Positions 38,401 through 61,528 of a stretch of DNA of 64,000 nucleotides are shown piece by piece (the stretch's first letter is position 1; each line of letters begins with the position of its first letter). Below the pieces are notes generated by a model, which ran no database searches, was not told where the DNA came from, and saw only the letters and a program-made list of their open reading frames with translations. Both the position numbers and the translations under genes were made by a program. Source of the DNA: Psettodes erumei (Eukaryota; Chordata; Actinopteri; Pleuronectiformes; Psettodidae); the NCBI GenBank assembly GCA_016785225.1, contig JAFBJZ010000847.1, positions 2,222,501 through 2,286,500 on the forward strand, written 5' to 3'.

Positions 38401-41400
38401 ATTTAGTGTTCATAAAACAGCATTCTTTGATGTTTCTTGTTTTTTTACAAAAAAAAATTTTGACATTTTTTGACATTTTTTTCGACATACTTTACTATGG
38501 CGTTTTTTTCATGATTTTTTTGACATGCTAAAAATATGACCTTTTTTGCACTTTTAACACATTTAATCCTATTTAGTGTTCATAAAACAGCATTCTTTGA
38601 TGTTTGGGGTGCATTTTAAAAAAAAATTTTTTGAAATTTTGACATTTTTGACATTTTTCGACATACTTTACTATGGCGTTTTTTCATGATTTTTTTGACA
38701 TGCTAAAATATGACCTTTTTTGCACTTTTAACACATTTAATCCTATTTAGTGTTCATAAAACAGCATTCTTTGATGTTTTTCTTGCATTTTTTACAAAAA
38801 AAATTTTGACATTTTTTGACATTTTTTTCGACATACTTTACTATATGGCGTTTTTTTCATTTTTTTTGACATGCTAACAAATATGACCTTTTTTGCACTT
38901 TTAACACATTTAATCCTATTTAGTGTTCATAAAACAGCATTCTTTGATGTTTTGGGGCATTTTTACATTTTTTTTTTTGACATTTTTTGACATTTTTTCG
39001 ACATACTTTACTATGGCGTTTTTTCATGATTTTTTGTGACATGCTAAAATTTGACCTTTTTTGCACTTTTAACACATTTAATCCTATTTAGTGTTCATAA
39101 AACAGCATTCTTTGATGTTTTTGGGCATTTTACAAAAAAATTTTTTAATTTTGACATTTTTTGACATTTTTCCGACATACTTTACTATGGCGTTTTTTCA
39201 TGATTTTTTGACATGCTAAAATATGACCTTTTTTGCACTTTTAACACATTTAATCCTATTTAGTGTTCATAAAACAGCATTCTTTAATGTTTTGGGGCAT
39301 TTTTAAAAAAATTTTTTTTGGACATTTTTTGACATTTTTCAACATACTTTACTATGGCGTTTTTTTCATGATTTTGTGACATGCTAAAATATGACCTTTT
39401 GCACTTTTAACACATTTAATCCTATTTAGTGTTCATAAAACAGCATTCTTTGATGTTTTTGGGCATTTTTACAAGAATTTTTTTTGGACATTTTTTGACA
39501 TTTTTTCAACAAACTTTACTATGGCGTTTTTTCATGATTTTGTGACATGCTAAAATTTGACCTTTTTTGCACTTTTAACACATTTAATCCTATTTAGTGG
39601 TCATAAAACAGCATTCTTTGATGTGTTTGGGCTATTTTACAAAAAAATTTTTTTTGACATTTTTTGACATTTTTCCGACATACTTTACTATGGCGTTTTT
39701 TCATGATTTTTTGACATGCTAACATATGACCTTTTTTGCACTTTTAACACATTTAATCCCATTTAGTGTTCATAAAACAGCATTCTTTGATGTTTTGGGC
39801 ATTTACAAAAAAATTTTTGGACATTTTTGACATTTTTCAACATACTTTACTATGGCGTTTTTCATCATGATTTTGTGACATGCTAAAATTTGACCTTTTT
39901 GCACTTTTAACACATTTAATCCTATTTAGTGGTCATAAAACAGCATTCTTTGATGTTTTGGGCTATTTTACAAAAAAATTTTTTTTGACATTTTTGACAT
40001 TTTTTTGACATGCTCTACTATGGCGTTTATTTCATGATTTTGTGACATGCTAAAATATGAACCTTTTTGCACTTTTAACACATTTAATCCTATGTAGTAT
40101 TCATAAAACAGCATTTTTTGATGTTTTGGGGCATTTTTAAAAGAAATTCTTTTTGGACATTTTTTGACATTTTTTCAACAAACTTTACTATGGCGTTTTT
40201 TCATGATTTTTTGACATGCTAAAATTTGACCTTTTTGCACTTTTAACACATTTAATCCTATTTAGTGTTCATAAAACAGCATTTTTTGATGTTTTGGGGC
40301 ATTTTTTAAAAAAAAATCCTTTTTGACATTTTGACATTTTTTTCAACATACTTTACTATGGCGTTTTTTTCATGATTTTTTGACATGCTAAAATATGACC
40401 TTTTTGCACTTTTAACACATTTAATCCTATTTAGTGTTCATAAAACAGCATTTTTTAATGTTTTGGGGCATTTTTAAAAGAAATCCTTTTTGGACATTTT
40501 TTGACATTTTTTCAACAAACTTTACTATGGCGTTTTTTAAAATAATTTTTTGACATGCTAATATATGACCCTTTTTGCACTTTTAACACATTTAATCCTA
40601 TGTAGTGGTCATAAAACAGCATTCTCTGATGTGTTTGGGAGTTTGTACAAAAAAAAAATTTCACATTTTTTTGACATTTTTTCGACATACTTTACTATGG
40701 CGTTTTTTCATGATTTTTTGACATGCTAAAATATGACCTTTTTAGCACTTTTAACACATTTAATCCTATTTTGTGTTCATAAAACAGCATTCTTTGATGT
40801 TTTGGGGCATTTTTACAAAATTTTTTTTTTGACATTTTTTGACAATTTTTTGACATACTTTACTATGGCGTTTTTTCATGATTTTGTGACATGCTAAAAT
40901 ATGACCTTTTTTGCACTTTTAACACATTTAATCCTATTTAGTTGTCATAAAACAGCATTCTTTGATGTTTTGGGGCATTTTTATAAAAAAAAATTTTTTG
41001 GACATTTTTTGACATTTTTTTTACATACTATACGATGGCATTTTTTCATGATTTTGTGACATGCTAAAATTGGACCTTTTTTCTACTTTTAACACATTTA
41101 ATCCTATTTAGTGGTCATAAAACAGCATTCTTTAATGTTTTGGGGCATTTTTAAAAGAATTTTTTTTTGACATTTTTTGACATTTTTTCAACAAACTTTA
41201 CTATGGCGTTTTTTCATGATTTTGTGACATGTAAAATTTGACCTTTTTTGCACTTTTAACACATTTAATCCTATTTAGTGGTCATAAAACAGCATTCTTT
41301 GATGTGTTTGGGTTATTTTACAAAAAAAATTTTTTTGACATTTTTTGACATTTTTCCGACATACTTTACTATGGCGTTTTTTCATGATTTTGTGACATGC

Positions 41401-44400
41401 TAACATATGACCTTTTTTGCACTTTTTAACACATTTAATCCTATTTAGTGGTCATAAAACACCATTCTCTGATATTTTTCTCCACTGTAAACAAGTGCAA
41501 CTTCTTACTTTACCCCGCTATCCATGTATGTGAACCAGTGAGGGAGTGACCTGTGTTTTGTAGTTGGTCAAAGGTGGAGGTAATCACCTGTTCAGTGGAC
41601 TTGATACATTCCTTGTAGCTGACCACAGGGAGCGACACCTTCCTAAGGAAGCGGGAAGACCTGCCCATGTACCGAGTGAGCCCCCAGCCCACTACCACCC
41701 CCCGGTTCTCCTCCTGAGCACAAACACAGAGTCACACCTACTGGTCTGTCCTTCAACATAAATTATTAGATTACCTTCCAATTAATACTTATTCAGAGGT
41801 AAAAGGTCAGTGTGTTATATAAAGTTACTTTCAGAAGGTATTTGGACAGGTGGGTGTCAGGCAGACAGGCTGGTAACGCAGTAGGGCCCCTGAGGATGGG
41901 CTGCGTAAGATAGAGCAGTGCGATGTCACTGTCGAAGGTGAAGGAGTGGAAGTGAGGATGCACGAAGATCTTCTGAATCTTTATCAGCTGCTCATCTGGA
42001 TCAGGGCGCAGCTTATCATAGTCTCCTACACACACACACACACACACTGTTACTGTGTTACTGTATATCTCAGATTCTCAGAACAAATTCTCCAAAGCCT
42101 GTTTGGAAGAGTAATGCATGTTTAACGTCAATGCTGTGAGTATGCCAACTCAGGATAGCAATATTTGCCAAATAATAACATTGATAATATTAAGCGAGTT
42201 AACTATCTGTCTCATCTCTTCCTTTTTGAACTTTTTTAAACGAAGAATGTGGTTTCTTTGGTGGATTAAATTCTGACCAGCTAAAAAACAAATAACAGGG
42301 AAGTTGGATTACAACACACACAGAGGGAGTATGATGCCATAACTACACTATGTATTTACTTAGTTGTTTGCTTCTGCATTAATGTTTACAATCTGGTGTA
42401 TACAGTAGAACATTTAAGATACCTCACACTGTGCAAATTGTCTGTGCTCACACTGACACATATTAGGTAGTACAGGTTTCAGCGTGAAACAATTTGCTTA
42501 TCAACCAAAACTAAGAACTATATCACACAAAATTATTAGCAGAATATAATCTACAAATATGCTTTCAATGAATAATTTGACATAAATAAGTGGCACTGCT
42601 TCTACATTTATTGGTACAGCTGTGCTCAATAATAAGTAGAAAACACACACACACACACACACACACTAACACACACAAGTGCTGTCACCTATAGTAACAT
42701 GGTCTGCAGTCTCCTCAAAACAGTGAGCGGCAGAGACGACCCAACGATCAGAAACGAGAGTCCCTCCACAGAAACCGTAACCGTCAGACCTGTGGATCAG
42801 AACCTGAACAGACACACACCCAGAGCTGAACCTGTTCAACTGATTTTTCACTTATTTTTGACAGAAACAAGTCCTGAACATCACATTATCATGACTTTTC
42901 TTCCTGTTTGGGTGTTGCTTTGTGCTTTAAATACACGTAAAATAATTGATTTTACTTCAGACATGTGCCATACCTGCCAGGGACTCCCTCCTCGTTTCTC
43001 CAGAACTCCACCCACAATACGAAATTTCGTCCCCACACCGTCTTCCTCTTCACCTCCTTCCTCCCTTGCCCCCCCCCTCAGCACGGTGTCATTGCCTATT
43101 CTGTGTCCTGATGTTGCATTCACTGTCATTCTCTCCTCCTCTGTCTTTGTTAAATTCAGTTCTGGGTCCCAGCTGTCTGTGACATTGTCATCCATCCCCA
43201 TGGTGACATTGTCCCACAGGGTGCGACTTTGTTGCCACGCTTCCATCTGCTGACGACCACAGGAGAATAACCCTGGAAGGGAGTGGACACAAAAACTTAC
43301 TCTGAACACAGGCTAGCTCATGATTCAGTGTTTAAACCATTGGTTTCAGTAGTAACTGTAGTATTACATTTAGTAACAGCAGTACTCTGAGTGTTACCAG
43401 TCTTTGTGCAGCTCTGTCCATCAGGCTCCAGTTCGTATCCATCAGCGCAGCCACATTGAACTCCAGCTTCCCTTGGCAGGTCTCTACAGTATTGCATACA
43501 TCCTCCGTTTTTATAGCGACACTCCAACACCGCTACACACAGTACAAATACAATCATTAATATAATATTATTATCACATCAAGATTATTGATGCACTGGT
43601 TTATTGATATTCAGGTTTTTGATAATCTGGTGTATTGACGAAAAGTTGAATCTCTCAGGTGATGTTTACCTGATTCGCAGGTCTTGCCGTGGTACTGAGG
43701 AGGACAGAGACACATGAAGTCTCCTCGGTCCAGAGTGCAGATCCCTCCGTTGAGACAGGGGTTGGTCCTACAGGGATTCAGATCTATGACACAGAGCAGA
43801 AACACTCAAACACAACGTGACTCATTCAAACAGATAGAATTATGTTTTCAGTTAGATTGGATGATTTAATTAACAATAAAATCAGAGTGAAGTTCAAATG
43901 ATCAAACTGTATTTTAACTGAATTTAAATCATCTGATGATTTCAGATTAGATTAAAATTATTTAAATGAATTAAATATGGTTTTATGTTAATCAGGTCTG
44001 AAGTAAAGGTACAGTATTAAGTGCTTGGAAAAAAAAAATTGCCCAACTATGTGCAGTGACGTTAACGTGAATCAATTTAGTTTTTATGATGGAGAACATG
44101 ATCACTACTGATGATGATGTACTCACTTATGTATCCGTACCAAAACTCCAGCTGTGGAACAAAAACACTCAGTTAAACATCTACAGAACAAGTGGTTAAT
44201 GTGAACACTGACCTCAATTCTTTCCTTTAGTTTTTATTATTTCCAAAGCAAATATAACAATTGTAGATTAAGACGGACCCTAACCCGAACTGTAACTTCC
44301 AAAAATGATGCCAAACAACACACCCAATCACAGGTTGCCTGGAAACAAAAGTCCCAAAAGTGTAATGAACACTGCAAGACCTTGGAACTGAATTACTAAA

Positions 44401-45072
44401 GATTAAACTGTGTTTCACATTGAATGAATTGATTTAAAGTGGCTATAAAACAGTGAAAGAGAACTGTTCCTTTTTTGACAGCAAATCTCCATATTAATGT
44501 AAATAATAAATTTACTAGACATAATAAAACTAGATTTGAAGCAATGTACCTGCATGTCTACTCTGACTGGATTGAGAGAAAATGTCATCATAAAACATTA
44601 AAGCCTGTCTTGGTGCCCTCAGTGATCATATCTAAGGACTCGGGGTCCTGACCCTCGCTCATACCGTCTTCTCTCTGTTCTGGAAGATCTCTGCGGCCTC
44701 CTCCTGGGAGCAGGTCTCCTCGATGCACTCCCTCTCCAGGTTTCCTGGTAGCATCTCCTCCAGGAATGAGTTGGCTCGACGCCTCCTTGAGGAGGGGGAG
44801 GAGCGGAGGATCTGACCCGCTGAGGACTGATCCAGAAACACTGAGGAGTGGACAAAATTAAAACAACAGTTTCAATTGGCATTGGAAAATTGCTGATAAT
44901 ATACACAGTATGTACAACAAACAAAACAAACTGATAGAGCAAATATCCCTGCTGTTCCTACAGTTCCCACTGAACTAACCTGCAAGTCAGTCTCACCTGT
45001 ACACTGGATGAGCTCATAGCAGAGCAGCAAGATGCAGACAGTTTGAGTAAGAGCTGTGGACAGCAGCGCCAT
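32484..45072 (-). CDS. Vitamin-K-dependent coagulation serine protease (F9/F10/PROC family)
   Basis: This is a secreted, gamma-carboxylated clotting-type zymogen. Ten exons: 44997-45072, 44665-44840, 44127-44151, 43670-43783, 43398-43532, 42974-43272, 42689-42803, 41829-42025, 41588-41713 and 32484-32726. Phases close to 501 residues. Order: signal peptide; propeptide ending RRRR47; Gla domain (ANSFLEE, LERECIEE); aromatic stack (LEFWYGYI) in a 25-nt exon; EGF1 (114-nt exon); EGF2; an activation segment with five NxT sequons; cleavage at KFR260-IVGG; and a protease domain with His302, Asp347 and Ser444 and S1 Asp438. Exon sizes 25, 114 and 115 nt match the F9/F10/PROC plan. The last ancestral exon is split into three here, and its last intron holds a large satellite. 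EGF1 lacks the usual calcium-binding and hydroxylation residues. I cannot decide between F9, F10 and protein C lineages, so no symbol is given. The second in-frame Met at 45072 is preferred over 45096 because it starts the signal peptide. Confidence 0.88.
32990..33745 (+). repeat. Degenerate edge copies of the intronic satellite
   Basis: Five blocks beginning TTGCATTTCTGACACA or similar (about 33005, 33178, 33362, 33483, 33645) are spaced roughly 120-185 bp. Each is followed by a TTCATGAAACACTATTT-like block and then ATGATGTTT. They align in order with the core satellite unit but are much more diverged, which suggests an older array edge. Confidence 0.7.
33745..41475 (+). repeat. Satellite array, about 45 copies of a 168-169 bp AT-rich unit
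   Basis: Each unit has the same ordered blocks: TTTCCGACATACTTTACTAT, GGCGTTTTTTCATGATTTT, GACATGCTAACATATGACC, TTTTTTGCACTTTTAACACA, TTTAATCCTATTTAGTGTTC, ATAAAACAGCATTCTTTGAT, GTTTTGGGG, and a variable A-run followed by a T-run with GACATTTTTTGACA. Spacing between successive TATTTAGTG blocks at the left is 169, 168, 168, 161, 169, 172 and 169 bp. Homogeneity is high in the middle; most variation is in the length of the A/T homopolymers. The first core copy has an internal deletion. The array lies wholly inside the last intron of the clotting-type protease gene and ends only about 110 bp from the exon at 41588. Open frames inside it are compositional artefacts. Confidence 0.97.
42027..42047 (+). 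repeat. (CA)n at a 3' splice site
   Basis: Read on the minus strand this is a TG tract running directly into TAG and then the exon that ends at 42025. A second CA run (42643-42666) lies just beyond the donor of the next exon upstream. Confidence 0.85.
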
Positions 45073-45680
45073 CTTTCTCTCTGAGAACAAGAACATTCAG
45101 CGAACAGAAGATCCACTAACATGAACAGAGTTCATGTGTGTGATATGCAAATGTCAAAGTGTTTCAGTGTGAATTAAAGCATAAAATAAAGCGATACAGA
45201 CTGATATATAATACACAGACCTATTTTATTAGTGTTGTAGTGTCCTGATCTTAAAGCTGGCCCTTGACCCTGAGGATGAACCTCTGTATGTATTGAATCA
45301 GATTTGACTGGAATGTAAGTGGACCTACCTCTCATCTCCTACTGTGTTCCACTGTGTCCGGTCATCTCCTGCAGGGACTGTGCCTGTATGGAGATAAAAT
45401 GGACGGCAGAGACAGAGGCAAAGAGCTGATCGATTGATCTTTAACCTGAATTCAAATATTGACACACAGATATCACATCAGCAGCCCAGAGGACACAGCA
45501 GGAGAGGAGTCTGACCGAATAACAGAGGGGACGGCCTTTATGTCGAGACCACAAACGCACACAGGAAGTGATGAGGTGTGGAGGAGGTCAAAGGGCACAG
45601 CACCAGCTGATGATTTTGAAAGATGACTGTGATGATGAAAATAAAAAAATTATTCAGAAACGATTTTTACGAACTTTACT
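45073..45680 (-). promoter_or_regulatory. Upstream region of the clotting-type protease gene
   Basis: The minus strand carries CTTGTTCTCAG just before the signal-peptide exon. This could be a splice acceptor for a non-coding first exon further upstream. I see no convincing TATA box. No other gene in the stretch. Confidence 0.3.
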
Positions 45681-45689
45681 GACCCACCG

Positions 45690-45860
45690 CTGGAAAGTAA
45701 CTAAGTAAAGTGATAAATTGTACTTTTTATTTCACTACATTTATGTAAAAGCTGTAGTTACTTTGCTCTTGTACTTTCAGATTATTAATACAAAACTCAA
45801 ATCACTAATAATTTATGATTTATCAAAGTGCATTAATGAATCTGGTAGAAGTGTGAAACA
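45690..45860. repeat. Dispersed repeat copy (ACTACATTTATG family)
   Basis: TTGTACTTTTTATTTCACTA followed by CATTTATGTAAAAGCTGTAG and a CAGATTATTAATACAAAA block matches the order of blocks at 6605-6740. It is intergenic between the clotting-type protease gene and the DGKD 3' end. Confidence 0.5.
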
Positions 45861-45970
45861 TTAACTGAAGTCCAGTGTTCCCTCTCTTTTTGCCCAGTTT
45901 TTGGTCCCCACCAGCTTGGGAAATGTCTCTTTAGCTGCTCAGTAGCACTAAATATTATCAAAGCCAGGAG

Positions 45971-48900
45971 CTAACAGAGGCAGAAAAGAAGAACAAGTTT
46001 TGTTTGAACAGTGGAGACATCAACTTTATTTCTTTCAGATGTATGGATGTTCTTCTGTACACAGCAGAATGTATTTACACTGACAGCCCTGCAGGGGGCA
46101 TATGTACAAACAGAGGTATGACAGCGTACAGTATAATTGTTAACGTATAAATTATCTAATAAATACACAGGATGGATCAGAGACGACCACTTCATGGTAG
46201 AAACACAGGTGTACTCTGGGTGTTTAACATGTGGGACAAACAGCAGAGGATGAACCCCCGCCTTTGAGCAAGGCACTCAATCACTAATGTGTTATCAATA
46301 AAGCATCTGTAATTGGTCAGAAAATGTAAATACACCGGTCAGACACCTGCATGGTCTCTCCAGTCAGAGGAGAGTCACAAAATGCTAACGTGTTTCCACG
46401 ACCGTGAAACAAAGTTAAGATTATGTCGTCTTTTGAGTGTGTAAACTAAAACATTAGCTTCTTACTGAGCCACCAAGGCCCTGATGCAGCTTTTTAGATT
46501 GTAACTTTGGTGCACAAGATAAGAGATCTTCTAGCAAGATACAAAACTAGATAACATCTTCTTCCATGAGTTTAAAACGATCTTGTGCGCACATGAACAA
46601 GATGAGAACGAGATAACCTGCAGACAGTGACTTGTCTGTCTTTATGTCAGCACACGATGTAGCTCCTCTGCACATTACATGAGCTTATTATCTTGTTGCA
46701 CATCGCTGAGATAACAGATACACATGTAAATACCTTGACACATGAGACCTTCTGAGCACGATATGATCGAGATAACTCGTGAACAAGTTCAGGAAGTGTA
46801 GTATATAACATTTGGGGGACTGAAATGTGTGTGCGCATTTAAAACTCAAATCAATCACTTGGAATAAACCATTATAAGGTGAAAGTCTTTCTGACTCCTG
46901 CAGTTTCAGAACACAGACTCGAGTTGTGAGGCACAGTGACTGTTTCATGAAATCATAAAATACATTTCCTGCATATTTGAAACTGAACAGAGTGAGCAAA
47001 TTAAAGCTGAGGTCTGATTGGCAGATATGTGATCGATGGGAGATTTAAGGCGCCGTATGATGAAGTCTGGTTTCATCTCACCAGAGTCCATCAGTAAGTC
47101 ACTGCTGATCACGTCTATGAAAATCCGTTCAAACAGAGCTGGAAAGATTTGAGTGGACTGTGTTTTCACTGTGAGGAATCAGACCTCCTGTGTGCACTAA
47201 AGGGGCTTTTGAACATTTGATATTTTCAGTTGGCTGCATAAGCAACATTTCACATCACAGGGTTTTTCAAAGCGTTTTACAGCAGAGGTGAGCTGCCTCG
47301 ACTGATATAAAAACGAATATGCTATCACGTTCCCCACAACACAGAATGTTCTTTTTTTATTTAACAAGTGTGGCTGGTTTTAAGCGTTTGTGCTTTTTGA
47401 GCAGGATCAGGATGCCTTACCCTCTCCATTTCATTTTCACAGGATGTGGAACAGGATTGTTTTTCTTGGTTTGATACTGAACTTTCTGAGGTTCAATAAA
47501 AAAAAAGTAAATAAATGGAAAAATACAAAAGCAAATGCTCCTCACTCTTAAAGTGAACTAACAATAACCCACAGTTTTACTGGATAAAAGGCTGAAATGG
47601 TTCATTAACAGTGACCGCTGAATGTTTGGTCAATCTCTTTATCAGCTGTAGTTAAGGCTCCTCAGGTCAGACCCAGATCTGGTCCAAGAGCAATTGGTCC
47701 ATCAGACTTCAGGCAAACGGGTTAATTTTGACAGGTCTACACTGATGTACAAAATAAATCTGACAAAATGTCACTGCATTCACTGCAAAGGATCTGAATG
47801 AGATTTCTACACCAACAAGTCTGAAGTGTGAAAATGCGTTTGGTTGGTCCCTGAAACCGTTCTGGACCCTCAGCTGTAGATGGAAACTCTTCAATTTTCT
47901 TATGGCGATACAAACTCAACACCAGATAGACAGACAGGCAGACAGAGAGAGACACAGTAAAACATTGTCAGACAGGAAACGCAGCTTGTTTTTCATCCAC
48001 CTCTCCGATTGTCGCTGCAGAGTCTCCGTCAGACCTGAGCGGCTCAGGAGCATCTCTTGTTCGGGAGCGTCCCCTCGTCAATTTGTACCAAATCCTGTTT
48101 TTTTTTCTCTTTTTTTTTTCAAAAGACAACTACTGAGCTCTAAATATCAACTGCACTTTAAAGAAGAAATAAATATATGTTTTAGTACAAAACTATGTCA
48201 GTTCTTCAGTCTATCCTCTGTGACCCTGCATCCATCCCGTCAGCAGGAAAGAAAACACTACACTGTCCGTCCCCAAAGTCTGTCCTCCCAGGTGTCTGAC
48301 CCACCAGGTATTCCACACTCCCTGTCCCTGTTTGGCAGACGGGGGACAGACAGGGGACGGAAACAGTTTCGGCAAATATTCCTTTGAAGTCTCTGAGGTG
48401 CTGAAACATTTAAAAGTTTAAAGGGTTCTGCTGCATCCCGGTCCAACATATCAAGGACCAGAGGAGGTTTTGATTGGTCAGTTAGTCAGGTGAGCCCGAG
48501 AGGTGATGCACCAGAATCCTGCAGACTGGAGCTGGTCCTCAGCCCTGATCCATCATTGTCCATGTATCCAAAAGTTGAGTCACATTGGCATCCAGACCAG
48601 GGTTAGGTCTGGTTCATATGTAGTCCAGATCATAACAGACAACACCAACACTAAGCAAAAATGGATCTAAATTTGCTTGATCCAGGGTCAGTTTTATGAT
48701 AATGAGGGCAGGAAATGTCCAGGAGTCTCAGAGTCACTGCTGAGGGTTGTACACTGCAAAAAAAGTCTCCAATTTGACAGTTACTGATTCTTTTCAACAG
48801 CTGTTCCCAGAGCAGCTTCTATTTTGTGGCAGGTCAGGAGTTAAAGTTCACCATAGCTGAATCCACTGAAACAGGTCTGCAGCTGATCCTGAGTCAGACT

Positions 48901-49844
48901 GCTGCACCACAGTGCAGAGACTGATCAGTTAGTTTTTTAACATGCTGATTTGTGCTGGACTCAAAGAATCTCAGTTCCCGAAATGATTTTTACTATTTTC
49001 GTCTTTTGTATGTCAGGTCAGCTTGGGAATCGACAGGCTAAAAAATGTAAAAAAGACAGTGAGTTGACTAATAGAGGAGCTGTTAAGATGGAGATCATTT
49101 TTACAGTGTACAGTGACTCATACAGACGGGGACTGGGACCCTGAACTGTCCATCTAGATATGGCTCTGGTGCAGCCCTTCAGTCTTCTGTAGATGAAGGC
49201 CAACACCTCAGTCTTCCACATCTTGGATGCTGATTGGTCAGTGGATGACGTGACAAGGCACTAGCGAATCATCTGATTGGTTCTACCTTTCTCAGGAGGT
49301 TTGGTTGGTTTTTTGAAAACCAGCGCTCAGCAGAGAAAAAATGAGTACCGGTCCTGGTCCTGGTCCTGGTCCAGTCACAGTGGGTCTTCATGGATGGAGC
49401 TGTGAACCTGGTTCTGGGTTCAGGTTCAGGGTCAGAGGAAAGAGGTCAGATCAGGTGGATGAGGTGGTCGGTAGCAGCAGAAGTATGAGGAGAGCAGGCA
49501 CTGGTCCCTAAAACAACAACAACAACAAGGATTAGATCAGTAATCTGAAACAAGGACCAACATTTCCTATTACAAAATGATGAACAAGTCTTGTCATCAG
49601 TGTGTGTGTTGTGTTAGAGCAGTGTGCAGACACACACTGATGTGTAAACAGCTGATTGTTAACTGACAGATGATCATATTGATGCTGTACTCTCTGTTTG
49701 GGTCTGATCCAGAGTCTGGATCAGATGAGGATTCCCAATTAGTTCATCTTTCTTTCAACTCAATGACACAGTTAATCTGAGATAAAAATAAATGAATGTG
49801 GATCACCAGAGACTGATCCTGCAGTTTGACTGACCTGGGAGCAG
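45971..49844 (-). other. Probable long DGKD 3'UTR with a 3'UTR intron
   Basis: No coding exon found over 3.8 kb. A minus-strand AATAAA (plus 46025-46030) is a good candidate for the distal polyadenylation signal; another lies near 47346. A donor (CCCAG|GTCAGT) at 49835/49834 and a strong T-rich acceptor (TTGTTTTAG) at 49508 would remove 327 nt starting 10 nt after the stop codon. UTR extent is inference. Confidence 0.45.
46505..46790. repeat. Degenerate GAGATAAC / ATCTTGTGCGCAC repeat patch
   Basis: GAGATAAC occurs three times, with GAACAAGAT, CAAGATAAG and their inverse TTATCTTGTTGCAC interspersed. The patch includes an imperfect inverted repeat of GTGCACAAGATAA (near 46511) and TTATCTTGTTGCAC (near 46691). 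It looks like a decayed palindromic repeat inside the putative DGKD 3'UTR. Confidence 0.5.

Positions 49845-61528
<11,684 letters not shown>

Noticed and set aside
33745..41475. CRISPR-like array
   Set aside because: Units are contiguous without unique spacers, 168-169 bp long, AT-rich and inside a vertebrate intron; this is a satellite.
42699..43253. 184-codon plus-strand open frame
   Set aside because: It overlaps the exons encoding the activation segment and His region of the clotting-type protease on the opposite strand, which are supported by family motifs and phase.
32484..45072. Naming the Gla protease F9, F10 or PROC
   Set aside because: Domain order and exon sizes fit all three. 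Activation segment and protease motifs are mixed, and I cannot run a phylogeny, so only the family is called.
47902..48387. 161-codon plus-strand open frame in the DGKD 3' region
   Set aside because: Low-complexity start, no homology recognised, and located in a probable minus-strand UTR.
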